This document shows positions 50,387 through 61,200 of a stretch of DNA of 64,000 bases, piece by piece; position 1 is the stretch's first letter; the number at the start of each line of letters is the position of its first letter. The DNA comes from Cladopsammia gracilis (taxonomy: Eukaryota; Cnidaria; Anthozoa; Scleractinia; Dendrophylliidae): assembly GCA_022457155.1 (NCBI GenBank), contig JAJGOT010000131.1, positions 742,001 through 806,000 of the forward strand, written 5' to 3'. The notes under the pieces were generated by a model that did not search any database, was not told the DNA's origin, and was given only the letters and a program-made list of their open reading frames with translations. The position numbers and the translations under genes are program-made.

Positions 50387-53300
50387 TCACTTGTGACTTG
50401 AACATTTTATTGTGTCTGGTAGCTTCTGATGTTCTATTCTTTGGTGTTCTTCTATACTCCACTTCACCTTTGAAAGTTGTTAGTAAATTATTAGTCCTAT
50501 TGGTATTAGTCTTTAGTTGCTCTATCTTTGAAAGTTTTGTCAGTTTTTCTGTGTCATTCTTTGGCTGCTGTAGACTGTTGTTTGATGGAGCTAATTTATA
50601 TGCATGTTCCTCTTTCAAGTCATTGCTTATATTTAGCTGCTTTCTTAGTCTTTGTACCTCGGCCAAAAGATCGCCATAAGCCTAGAAATAGAACAACAAG
50701 AAAAGAATGGGGAACTGAGGCAACAAATACTGGATTACTTTATTGACTATAAAATAAATTCAAAGGGGAAATAGAAGATGATTATTCTCTGTCACTTGAA
50801 ATAGGGAAGAATAAAAGAAAATAGCATTTGAAGTTGGACCAAAAAAAGAAATAAAAAAAATTAGTAATTTACTGTACTTTTTTGGGTGGGGTGTACAGGA
50901 ATAAGGTTGTAGGTATTAAAGAATGGGGCAGGAACCAGGAGAGAAGCTGTCAGTGATAATAGTAGCCAGCCCAACAGGTGCTTTTTTGGGGTGCTCAAGC
51001 AGGTTTTGGGCCGCGAAGGTGAAGCACGAGCAATGAGTGCACAGCTTGAGACACGCAAGGGAAACAAAAAAAATAGTGCCAGTACACACGTGTTGTGCTG
51101 CGCACTTGTACTTGTTCACGCTTTGCACTCGCACCCCCAAAACCCATTTGAGCACCAAAAGCACCTGTTGTGCAGACTAGTTATGATAAAAGCAGCCTAT
51201 ATATATTATAATGACAGCAACACAACACTGTAGATCATCATATATTGTTTTTTTTATTCAGTCATAACATAGCGTACAGTAATTAATAAGAAAAATTATA
51301 GCTTCATAAGTTTATTTACCTTGGAACACTCTTCTTTAGAATGGAAAGTAGGACCTTTTTGGGTATTGTCTTCCCCTATATGTGAGGACAGATGTAGTTC
51401 CACTGCCTCTGTGACCTTTTTCTCTTCTTCTTGTTTCTCCTTGTTGGTTCTGTCTGAAGGAATGAAGTTCTCCTTCTGAAAGAGTCTTCTTCTGTATTTA
51501 TTGTAGCCTTGAGTGGTCAGCTCTTCACGGTATAGGTCCTCTTCTATTTGTTCCCATTCTTTCTGTCCATCTGAGCTAAGGACTGGATACACTGAAGTAC
51601 AACGATTATTTGGTGAGAAATAATTGCATAGACATCATGATAGACATGAAAGGTAAAGTCTTTCCAAAGCAATAAAATAAAGGGCCAGATTGCTCACTAA
51701 TGGCAAGGGGAATTCTAGTGTGTCCTGGATGAAATAGCAAAAGAGGCCTACTTTTGGATGTAGTTAAGGGCATACACTAGCCCACCTATGCTAGCATTTT
51801 GTTAGATTTTCGCAACTCATTTATATGCCAGTGTGAAGAGAGGCAAATATGTAGAATGGCGGTTGTTCTTTAAAGGAATACAACATGGCACAGATTTGCA
51901 TGCTTGATGATTTACTGACCTACATGTACCAATGCATTAACAATTAAACAATGTTCTGCATATCATTCCCTTTAACTCCCAAGGGTAAGAAAAATCACAA
52001 TTTAAAAAAAAAATCCCAAATTTCATTTAATACAATTTTGAAAAACCAAATGGTACCATACAAAAGTTCTGCTGAAGAGGCTAATTCATTTGAATGGTCA
52101 CACCATAGGATTTCATCCACAGACTCAAAAGTTAGAACACTAAACAGTACCATGCAAAAGTACGACTGAAGAGGTTTCATTTGAATGATATGTTACACCA
52201 TAGGATTTCGTCAACAAATTGAAAAGTTAGAAGCACACTACATGTCTCCATTTTTTACTCTGGGAGTGAAAGAGTCAACAAACATAGACAAAAGAACACA
52301 TTTTCATGTATGGAATATCCTGCAATGGGCAACCCTAAAACACAGAATCAGGAATCTTGATACAAGAAATCTGGAATTCATCCAGAAATCAGAATCTGGA
52401 ATGTGGAAATAAGTGTGCTGCTCATATTTCAGTTGAACTCACCCAGGAATGCATCCATAGGACAGGCCAAAGGAGTCTCAAATCTTAGTTCATAATGACA
52501 AATAGTGGGTTCTTCAACTGAAATAACTTTGTTATGATCTCCACACCTTAAAAAGACCTGACAAACATGATTACACATTATTTATTTATTAATCACAAAT
52601 AGTCAAAAATCAAGAAGGCGAGGCTGGGTTATCAGGTTATTTTTTTTACCGGTATTTAAAAGGACACGTCAAACAAAACAGATCCAAAAAACTAAATAAA
52701 TTAAAGTCAATTAGCATTCTATTTGCTCCTTACAGTCATGTACTTGTAAAAATGTAGAACCAAATGCATGTTATGCCTTCCAAAAAATAAATTGTGTAGT
52801 TCCAGAAAAAATCCATACCCACCCCATGGAAGGTCATTGGAAATTCCTAGGGGGAGGGGGCTCTTAAAAGCCAACATTTTAGAAGCAAAACTATGAAGCT
52901 AAACTGGAATTTCCTGGGGGGGATGGGGGGTGCAAAACAAAAAACCTTCCATAGGGGGAGTATGGATATTTTCTGGAACTGCACATTATGCTAAATTAAT
53001 AATATTTTGAAAATGAAGAGTGAATATGTAATTTAATAAATTATATATAATTACATATCTAGAACTACTCTTTCCCCAGTGTGGCTTGGTACATTAATTT
53101 TGTGTCAAGCTCATTAGGAAAATAATATATTTTTAGAATTTTAATGATTCCACTAAGAATTTTAATTTACTGCAGGTTAAAAACAAAATATGTGAAATTG
53201 AATTTATTTTAAAAGTTTTATTTTTTCTGGCTGCCTGGCATTTTCAACTCTAAGGTTATTTCGGGTAGCCAGACTACCCCTATCATTTTTATTAAAAATT

Positions 53301-56300
53301 GTAATAATTACTTATTGAAGACTTTGGGGTAGAATAAAGTACAATGTAAGTTGTTGTTATTATTTTACAGATTTCTTACCTTGGTCTGTCTTGGTGTCCC
53401 CCCTGGACACATATCACCATTTGCCAAAAGCATGGCTTTAAATGTGTTGTTGACAATAACCCATTCTCTCCACACACTGGCCCAAACAAATAAATATCAT
53501 GATAAATAATAATATATGTTGTTGTTTAATTTTCTACTGGTTGGAAATATTCTAACTAGTTCAATTTTTATTCTCTTAAAATTAAACTGGCTGGAAATTT
53601 TCAAACCAAACAAACATTAAACCACAACAAATACTTATACATGACAGAATCAACATCTATTATACAAACTAATAAAAAAACAGTATTTGAAATAAGGAGA
53701 TCACAAAATTTTTACCACTCTTGCAGAAAAAAAATGCAATGCCACCTTAGGTTTCCTATACCTTATTAAATGAAATGTGAATTGCAGACATTACAAAGTA
53801 CAGTTTAAACTATCTTTTCTTGCTGATGAACCAATTGTATTTTAAAACAAGTCATTTTGAGTCACACTTTTTTTAAATGGAAAAAATTCCACAGACTGGC
53901 AAATTGGGCTCCGCACTCAGCAACTTGAGTGTCAAATCTTCTTGGGGGAGTACAATTTGTACATTTTTGGTGCAGTTCTGAAAGTCACTTGCCCAAATGG
54001 TTAGTGCTGTCAAAATTGAAAAGTTTCCAACCCAGCGCTGTCAGAATGTTTTGTAGTGGTAGGCAGGGTAACAGAAGTACAGTACCACTCAAAAGTAAGT
54101 TACCACCGTCTCGATCTCGTCTCGCAAGACGCGATTCTCCTCTCATGAGACGTGATTCTCCTCTCACGAGACGCGATTCTCCTCTCGTGAGACGCGATTC
54201 TCGTATCGAGAGACAAGGCACTCGTCTCACGAGAAGCTTTAAAAACTGTAAGTTTCACTGCCTTAACTTCTCGCGAGATTTTAATAGCCTATCATAAAAC
54301 ATACACGTACACTGTAGCAACAATGCACGAACATGAATGCTATTGACGAAACTTCGCTTTTACTATGCTTCACTTGCTGAACTCTGTTGCGTAGTGCATC
54401 CATAAAGATTATAGTCTTCAACTTTTCAAATCTACGAGGCCTCAAAAATCGTATTCATACGAATAGTGTTATAAAGAACTTTTGTCTCGTGTAGGAGGCA
54501 GTAACGGCTAGAGATGTATTTTGGTATTATGATTTGTGAGCTCCAGTGTGAAGCAGACTGAAAATAATTGACTGCAGGTGCCAATTAAAATTGCCAGCTG
54601 CCAGCACATTTTGACAGGGCAGCAACCCTGCACCAATCTGTCAATGGCCTTCGTGAACCCAATTTTTGGCAGTGCTGTAAATTTTGTTCATGCAATTATT
54701 TGCATGTAGTCCTATTCATATACAAATGCATGTACATTCCTCACCCTAAGATCCCTGCAAATGCATTCCACTTAACAGTTTGTTCTTTTTGTGTAACATT
54801 ATGAAATGGACAGAACTCGTACTTGTAGCTGCAAAGAACAAAATAATTTATTGGACAACAGACAAATGTAATACACACCAGTGTGCACATCTAAAGGTAC
54901 TGTAAGTCTTCACAAGTCTAATGGCTCACAATGTCCAGAACTTAACCCGGTTTCTGTAGCATGAAGTGACTGAGAGTATTACTACTCCCCCTTGAATGGG
55001 ATGCTAGTCTATTGCAAGGTTTATACGCCTCAGCATTATGTCGCCGGTACCCATTTAAATACACCAGAGTGGAGAGAGACGAGGTGGAGCAAAGTTTCTT
55101 GTCTAAGGAAACAGCACGATGGGAGAGACCAGGCTTGAACCACCGACATTCAGGTTGAAAGTCTGATGCACTAACCACTACCAGACCACTGCGCCTCAAC
55201 TCCTGTGCATCTAATTATTGGATTAAATTAACAGACAATAACAGAGCATAATCATTACCCATTATGTGTTAAGGGAAAACACTTTCCAGCTAAGACTTGG
55301 AGGTGTGGTGGACCTGAGATTAATATAAACAAACATTAACAGAAACATTTATTATTAATTTGGGATGAGTTGATTATAGATTTATGTATCAGTGACAATT
55401 CAACAATAAGAAAGCTAGCATGGATACAAAGAAGATGATATGGCTGGTGGAGAAGAATATAAACTTCCAAGAAATGTGAAATGTTTTGTACACATGTTTT
55501 GGCAAGAAATGGATCATGAATCAGTTATCATGATTGAGGTAAATGAGTATGAACAGGTATGTAATCTTATCATTTTAGTTTAGGAAGGTTTGACGTATTC
55601 ACTAACAAACTGAACAAAAACCATGGCTTTCTTAATTCACAAGTAGCTTATGTGATTTTTACATTTACAAACACAATGTAAATGTCTGTGACATTGAAAT
55701 TACCTGAAACTGGACTAGGTTTTACTCGGGCCACAAGCTGAAAAAAAAATATTGAAAAAAACTAAATAAAAATTAAAATAAATCTAAAATCTTTTGGAGG
55801 TTAGGGAAACTTCTGGCAAAATAATACACAATCATTTTCTACTTAATCTTTAATAAATATCTGAGATTAATGGTATCTATAGAATACAAAGTTACCAAGA
55901 CTCAGTTGAGAACTATTGTTAAAAGAAACCCTATAAATCCTCATTATTTCGAAAAAATCTTGAACCCGCCCAGTGTTCCACTGTCTTCTTACTAATTCCA
56001 GAGGGACACCAACAAACACCATAGTAATGTTATCACAATTAATAACTGATGATATCATTATGATATCATAATAATACCTTGTTCTCACTTTGCGAAGAAC
56101 TCCTTGCAGCCTGATTATAAAAGTTGTTCCTTTGAGAAAGAAAAAAATTAATGTCTTTGTTTAACATCGCGATTACTATAATTGCATTATCAAGGAGTGT
56201 GAGTAATTAATTACAAGCACAGTTAAATTTATGAAGCTGTTTGTCTAATTTCATTTTGCTGTGATTGAAAATTTAGTGGAATAGCTGTAAGTGTGGTGAA

Positions 56301-58120
56301 AGACTGTGTCTTTGAGTTATTGCATTCCACAATGAAGCCAGTAAGGTTTTCTTCTTCTGTTTGATATATGCCTGTGTGTGGGATGTGGAATTTCTGATGA
56401 AGATTCAAGGCCAGTAAGAGGGGGGTGGATAGGTATGCGGATTGGCAAGATTTGGCCTTGAAAATTAGCGCATGGATTGCGGATTTTAGCAATAAATTAA
56501 GCGGATTCATGAATTTGAAAATTACCATTTAATTTACTTTTAGTAATTACCATTACTTTGGCCCAGATTCCAGACTTTGTCTATCTAGAAGTTTGGATTG
56601 TGGATCTGATCATTAATTTTTTGGTCGGCCTTGGACAGTCTGTTGGTGTTTTGTCGACCACTTTTTTCAGTTTCACCAGCAAAGGCAGAAAACTTTGAGT
56701 AAAATAAATACGTACTGCACAAGAAAAACAAAACAAATCAATATAATACCTGTGTGCAGCATATTTATACTGCGGAAACTTTTCAAGTAATGCGGATCCG
56801 GATTTGAATGAAAATAACATCGGATCGACAGATCGGGTCAAAAAATAGCTCAGATTGGCGGATTTGCATACCCATATTTCACCCCCCTCTAGTAGGTTTA
56901 AATGCTCATGGCTCAGTTGATAAAATGTTATTTGTATGTATATGTTGCTATGGGGTCCTATGGGAGAGTGCTGAATTTATGTGAATTGTATTCATTGAAC
57001 TGGCATTTGCTTGAGAGCAAACAATTCACTGATACTGCTAGGAAGAGTACCTTAAAATTGGTAAAATTTGCGAACTCTGATCAACAAAGTTTTGTACAGG
57101 GATGCTCCGCCCCAAGGTCCAAACCCTTACCCTTTCATATACCGTTTTTGACAGAAAAGGTACCCCTTTCATATACCTTTCATTGAAAATGGTACCCCTT
57201 TCATTGAAAATGGTACCCCCTTCATGTAGCCTTAACGTGCGTCTGTTTGATATATTTTGAAAGGCACTTTTTATAATACTTAAATCACAGTTTTCCCTAC
57301 GTTTTTTATACTTCAACTCGTGTTTTCGCTACCCCTACTAATTCTTCGTGAAATCCCTACCCTTTCATATACTTCAACTCCTGAAATCCCGACCCTTTCA
57401 TATATCTCCAGCCTCAAAAAGGTACCCCTTTCAGGGGGAGCATCCCCGTATAGCCCATTATAGGGAGTACCCCCCCCCCCTTTTCCAGGGGTGAATAGTG
57501 GTAGATATTTCCCTTGCCGCTTGACAGCTCAGCAAATATCCACCACTATTCACCTATTCATCTCCATTTCAGTGAATAATAATTATTCACTGAAGTGGAG
57601 AACAAATTATTTGTTACTAGTCCAACAGAACAGCTCCTGACTTTATGCCTGATTGTATTCAGGGATTGACAAACTTAGTCAAACTGTGACTGCATCTTTT
57701 TCTAAAGTTTATATTATACTCACATTCCAGACCTGTACACTGCTGGTTCTTCTACAATTTTCACTTTTTCAGGTCTTGCCACTATGCATCAAATGGACAG
57801 TAAAACCAGAACATAATATTATTTAAGCTTATGGAAGTTTAAATAAGCTTTAATATGTTAGGCTTAATTTAAAATTAATATAAGCTCATTGAATTATTAA
57901 GCTTAAGACTTATACGTGTAAATTTAAGCTTAAATATTCAAACCTAGTGCCAATAAATTCATGCAAGATGCATGTGGGGTTTAATATGATGAAAATATCA
58001 TTTAAAGTGCATTCAAATTACAAGTCTAACTACAGCATTTAACTCACCTCGAAGTGAACAGAATAGCAGAAAAGTCAAAAGAGATTTCCTCACAGCCACA
58101 TACATTCTGTTTTCGTTCAT
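50277..58120 (-). CDS. GNPTG: GlcNAc-1-phosphotransferase gamma subunit
   Basis: Ten exons in matching phase: 58048-58120, 57724-57781, 56078-56129, 55704-55737, 55259-55313, 54745-54828, 53380-53476, 52443-52557, 51320-51591, 50277-50681; 413 residues. The start [12 protein letters not shown] is followed by the hydrophobic SLLTFLLFC, a signal peptide. Then come [90 protein letters not shown] and [19 protein letters not shown], all close to human GNPTG. The six cysteines of the mannose-6-phosphate-receptor-homology domain are present. It works with GNPTAB in the Golgi to add phosphate to mannose on lysosomal enzymes. Human GNPTG is 305 residues; the extra length is a hydrophilic, partly coiled-coil C-terminus in the last two exons. 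Confidence 0.93.
50953..51190. mobile_element. MITE in GNPTG intron 9
   Basis: Arms AGCCCAACAGGTGCTTTT and AAAAGCACCTGTTGTGC, then TGCTCAAGCAGGTTTTGGG-type pairing. Confidence 0.7.
51968..52275. repeat. Second copy of the ATGGTACCATGCAAAAGT repeat
   Basis: As at 38565-38772, but the middle segment (TACCATGCAAAAGT to CATAGGATTTCG) is duplicated in tandem. Confidence 0.7.
52796..52986. mobile_element. Palindromic MITE, CCAGAAAATATCC family
   Basis: Ends TGTAGTTCCAGAAAAAATCC and GGATATTTTCTGGAACTGCA; arms continue through CCATGGAAGG / CCTTCCATAG. Same family as 31342-31576. Confidence 0.75.
54117..54232. repeat. 21-bp minisatellite in GNPTG intron 6
   Basis: GACGCGATTCTCCTCTC plus four bases repeats about five times. 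Because 21 is a multiple of three, both strands stay open (RRDSPLx on plus, RGESRLx on minus). Each unit is partly palindromic around CGAGA/TCTCG. Not a gene. Confidence 0.85.
54942..55199 (-). mobile_element. tRNA-derived SINE
   Basis: On the minus strand the head contains a pol III B box (GGTGGTTCAAGCC) about 40 bases after GTGGTTAGTGCA (A-box-like). The body follows with ATGGGTACCGGCGACATA and AGACTAGCATCCCATTCAAG, and the tail CACTTCATGCTACAGAAACC. This body resembles a SINE central domain shared widely among animals. Fragments of the same body are at 63125-63190 and 63735-63835. Confidence 0.75.
56418..56893. mobile_element. 476-bp MITE in GNPTG intron 2
   Basis: Ends AGAGGGGGGTG and CACCCCCCTCT with nearby GGTATGCGGATTGGC / GGCGGATTTGCATACC. 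AGTA occurs on both sides as a possible target duplication. Confidence 0.7.
57096..57470. mobile_element. Element with GGTACCCCTTTCA repeats
   Basis: Ends GGGATGCTCCGCCCC and GGGGGAGCATCCCC. Inside, GGTACCCCTTTCAT and CCCTTTCATATAC repeat several times. A truncated copy is at 37643-37800. Confidence 0.65.
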
Positions 58121-58222
58121 CACAGCCGCGCCCGCGTAATGTTTGCAAAGCAGTCGTAAACTTGTAGGTACTCCACTTCATGTATCCCAAACTAAGCCCC
58201 AGTACTTCACTTGACTTTCAAA
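58121..58222. promoter_or_regulatory. 102-bp bidirectional promoter, GNPTG / ERCC1
   Basis: Only 102 bp lie between the divergent ATGs. A GC-rich CGCGCCCGCG (58128-58137) sits on the GNPTG side. The ERCC1 start codon is inside AAAATGGCGGC, a match to the YY1 core found at many housekeeping starts. No TATA was seen. Confidence 0.7.
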
Positions 58223-61200
58223 ATGGCGGCAATCAAGAGAAAGTTTACAGTTCCCTCTGTGGAAGATTTGGACGAGAAAAGCGAAGTGTCAAAGCCAAAA
58301 CCATTGTTTAATATGTACAAAAATTCAACTGAAAGTGTTCAGCAAATAACACATGATTCTTCCATGAGGACTAGTTGTGTCAATGATAAAAGAACTGAAA
58401 ACTCTCTCCCAAGGAAGACATTAAGCTTACCCAAAGAACCACAGTCTTTAGAAAAAGATTTGGAGCAAAGAATTGTAAAGGATAATTATATTTCAAATCA
58501 AGATCCTTTGGACAAGGAAGAATTGCATCTTACTGAGAAAAGTCTCCCATCAACAAGTGGTAGCTGTAATACACTCAAACCTACTGTGGGAAAGACTTTT
58601 CGAGAAACGTTTGCTTTCCTTGAGGGTACAAGTCACTACAAAGAGACAGTTGCAAAGATAAAGGAGAAAGAGTATGGGCTAAACTGTAAAATTCCCAGCC
58701 ACTTATTTGCATGTGGTTGATTATGAATGGTTTATTTTGTTTTTATATGCCTCGTTCTAGAAAACATTTAGGGATATGTAAATAAGCGGCCAGGAATAGA
58801 CCAATTCCGATATATTAAAATTCATGCTTGGCTCCGAGGCTTAGGGGAATAAAACAAAAGAAATCACATCGAGGTTCAGGGATGAATAATTTATTTCTTT
58901 TGTTTTATTCCCCTAAGCCTCGGAGCCAAGTATGAATTTTAATATATTGGAATTGGTCTATTGTAAAATTACTCCAGATCCATTTTGGGTTGAACCTCAA
59001 TCTCATAAGCGACCAAGATACGAAGCCACGATGCTCACTTGTGGGAGGTCGTCGCTTTCGAGAGGTCAAACCACAGGGGGTCTTAACTTTGAATCATAAG
59101 AACCTGAAGTAATTTCAATGAACAAAGCACCTATCAGCCAAAAATATTGTATCATGTTGAAGTTTTGATGCAAAGGACAAAAAAATGTTTGTTTTATTGG
59201 ACTTATACTGTCACACAATTCAATTAGCCTCTGCAGTGCCATCGAGTGCGAGTGGTCGATTACCAGAGGTTAAAAACAATAGAAAAATTCCAATCACCAG
59301 CATTGAAAGTGGTCACAGTCGCTTACGAGAGGTGGTCGCTTACAAGAGGTTTCGATTATAGTGATTTGACTGGAAGAAATTTGGCATTTTGGAAAAGTAG
59401 TCGTTTAGGAGAGGTGGCCACCTACAAGAGGTGGTTGCTTAGGAGAGGTGGTCGCTTACAAGAGGTGGTCACTTAGGAGAGATGGACTCGCTCACAAGAG
59501 GTGGTCGCTTAGGAGAGGTGGTCGCTTAGGAGAGGTCGCTTAGGAGAGGTGGTCGCTTAAGAGAGGTGGTCGCTTACGAGAGGTGGTTGCTTACGAGAGG
59601 TGGTCGCTTATGAGAGGTGGTCGCTTACGAGAGGTGGTCGCTTACAAGAGGTTGTCACACATGGAACTTAGTTCGACTGTATACAATCATTAACTCTTTA
59701 CTTAGTTTGTAGCCTTTTAGCTTGTTAAGTAGCTAGGGGACCAGACTTGAAATGTGTTCCAGAAAATATCCATCCACCTACAGCATGATTTAAAACAAAT
59801 CTCACTAGATTTCTTTACAATAAATAAGTGGTTTCTTTCATGTAGACTTTCACTTTACAGATCAACTATAGATGTTAGAGTTCATCCTGGTCCAGTCAGC
59901 ACCAAGCCAAAAAGTAATGCTATTATTGTAAATCCAAGACAGGTAATTTTTTTTCTTCACTTTTAGTTGTAGAGTAATATTTTATTGTTATTATTTTCAT
60001 TTTCTTTTTCTTCACTTTTAGTTGTAAAGTAATATTTTATTAATTATTTTTTATTATTTTTTCTTCACTTTTAGTTGTAGAGTAATATAATTTTTTTATT
60101 AATATTTTTTACATTTTTGTTAATGAACCTTGCGATTATTTTCCTATCAGGCTTAGGCTTGATTTTCTATTCTTGTCAACATTACCCTAAAAGTCTTCTT
60201 TCAGGCATTAATGGGTACTATGTCATCATGTGCAATATAAATAATTATTTAATTATTAAATTATAATTATTATTATTATCACTCAATACCAACTTGAAGG
60301 CATTATTCCATGTGTGCACAATGCAATTTGTTGATAACCCATCTATTCCATTTGTGCCTTGTTTTAAGGCAAATCAATGTTTCTTAGTTTTTAGTTACAC
60401 AAACTGTGTTTACATCCTGTAACTACCTTTTTGGCAGGGAGAAAGTCTCCTTGCATTGGGAGAGGCTAAAACCCTGCATGGGCAATAATAATACAGTTTT
60501 ATTGTCTTTTAATAGTAATACTTAAATTTGTGTTTCTTTATATCTTCTCACCTATAGACTAAAGTACCCAAGCTCTGAAATCCTTGTTTTCACAACTTAC
60601 AGTTAGTTTATATTATTGAGCATGATGATTAATAATATTATATTTTTCTTTTTCTGAATTATTTTATAGAAAGGAAATCCAGTGTTGAAACATGTCAGGA
60701 ATGTCCCTTGGGAGATGGGTGATATCATTCCAGATTACGTCTTGGGTGCAACAACTTGTGCTTTATTCCTAAGGTGTGGACCACTTTCATTTTTGTCAAA
60801 CTTGTATTAACCTTTTAACTCACAAGAGTGCTGAACATAAAAATTCAAGGAAAAACCCAAGTTAAATTTTTTAAACGACTCGCTCCACCATCCTTGATCT
60901 CCGCCATCATGCATCAACTACAATGAATGACCGCTAACACGAGGCAAACAACTTTCAAACTCTACAAATGTATGCAGCTGGAAGAGAGTTGTGAAAAATG
61001 CAAAAGAATGCGCTCTTTGTTTCTCATTAAAACAAATGCTGCTAATTACACAGAGAATATATTTGCTTTATTAGCTTTTATTGCATTGTATTTTTACGCG
61101 CGTTTGAGAAGCCATATCAAAAATTCATGCTTCGTTTTCATCTGGGGTTCCAAACACCTCGAAACAATAAATCTCTGATGAAAATTCACGCTCAATTTTG

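Noticed and set aside
53985..54297. ORFs with RRDSPL or RGESRL repeats
   Set aside because: 21-bp minisatellite in a GNPTG intron, open on both strands by repeat length only.
54942..55199. A tRNA gene suggested by the A/B-box sequence
   Set aside because: Only the pol III boxes are kept, no cloverleaf could be drawn, and the SINE body follows directly.
58048..58182. Alternative GNPTG start MKWSTYKFTT in another frame
   Set aside because: That frame does not join in phase with exon 2, while the MNENRM start gives a signal peptide and the correct phase.
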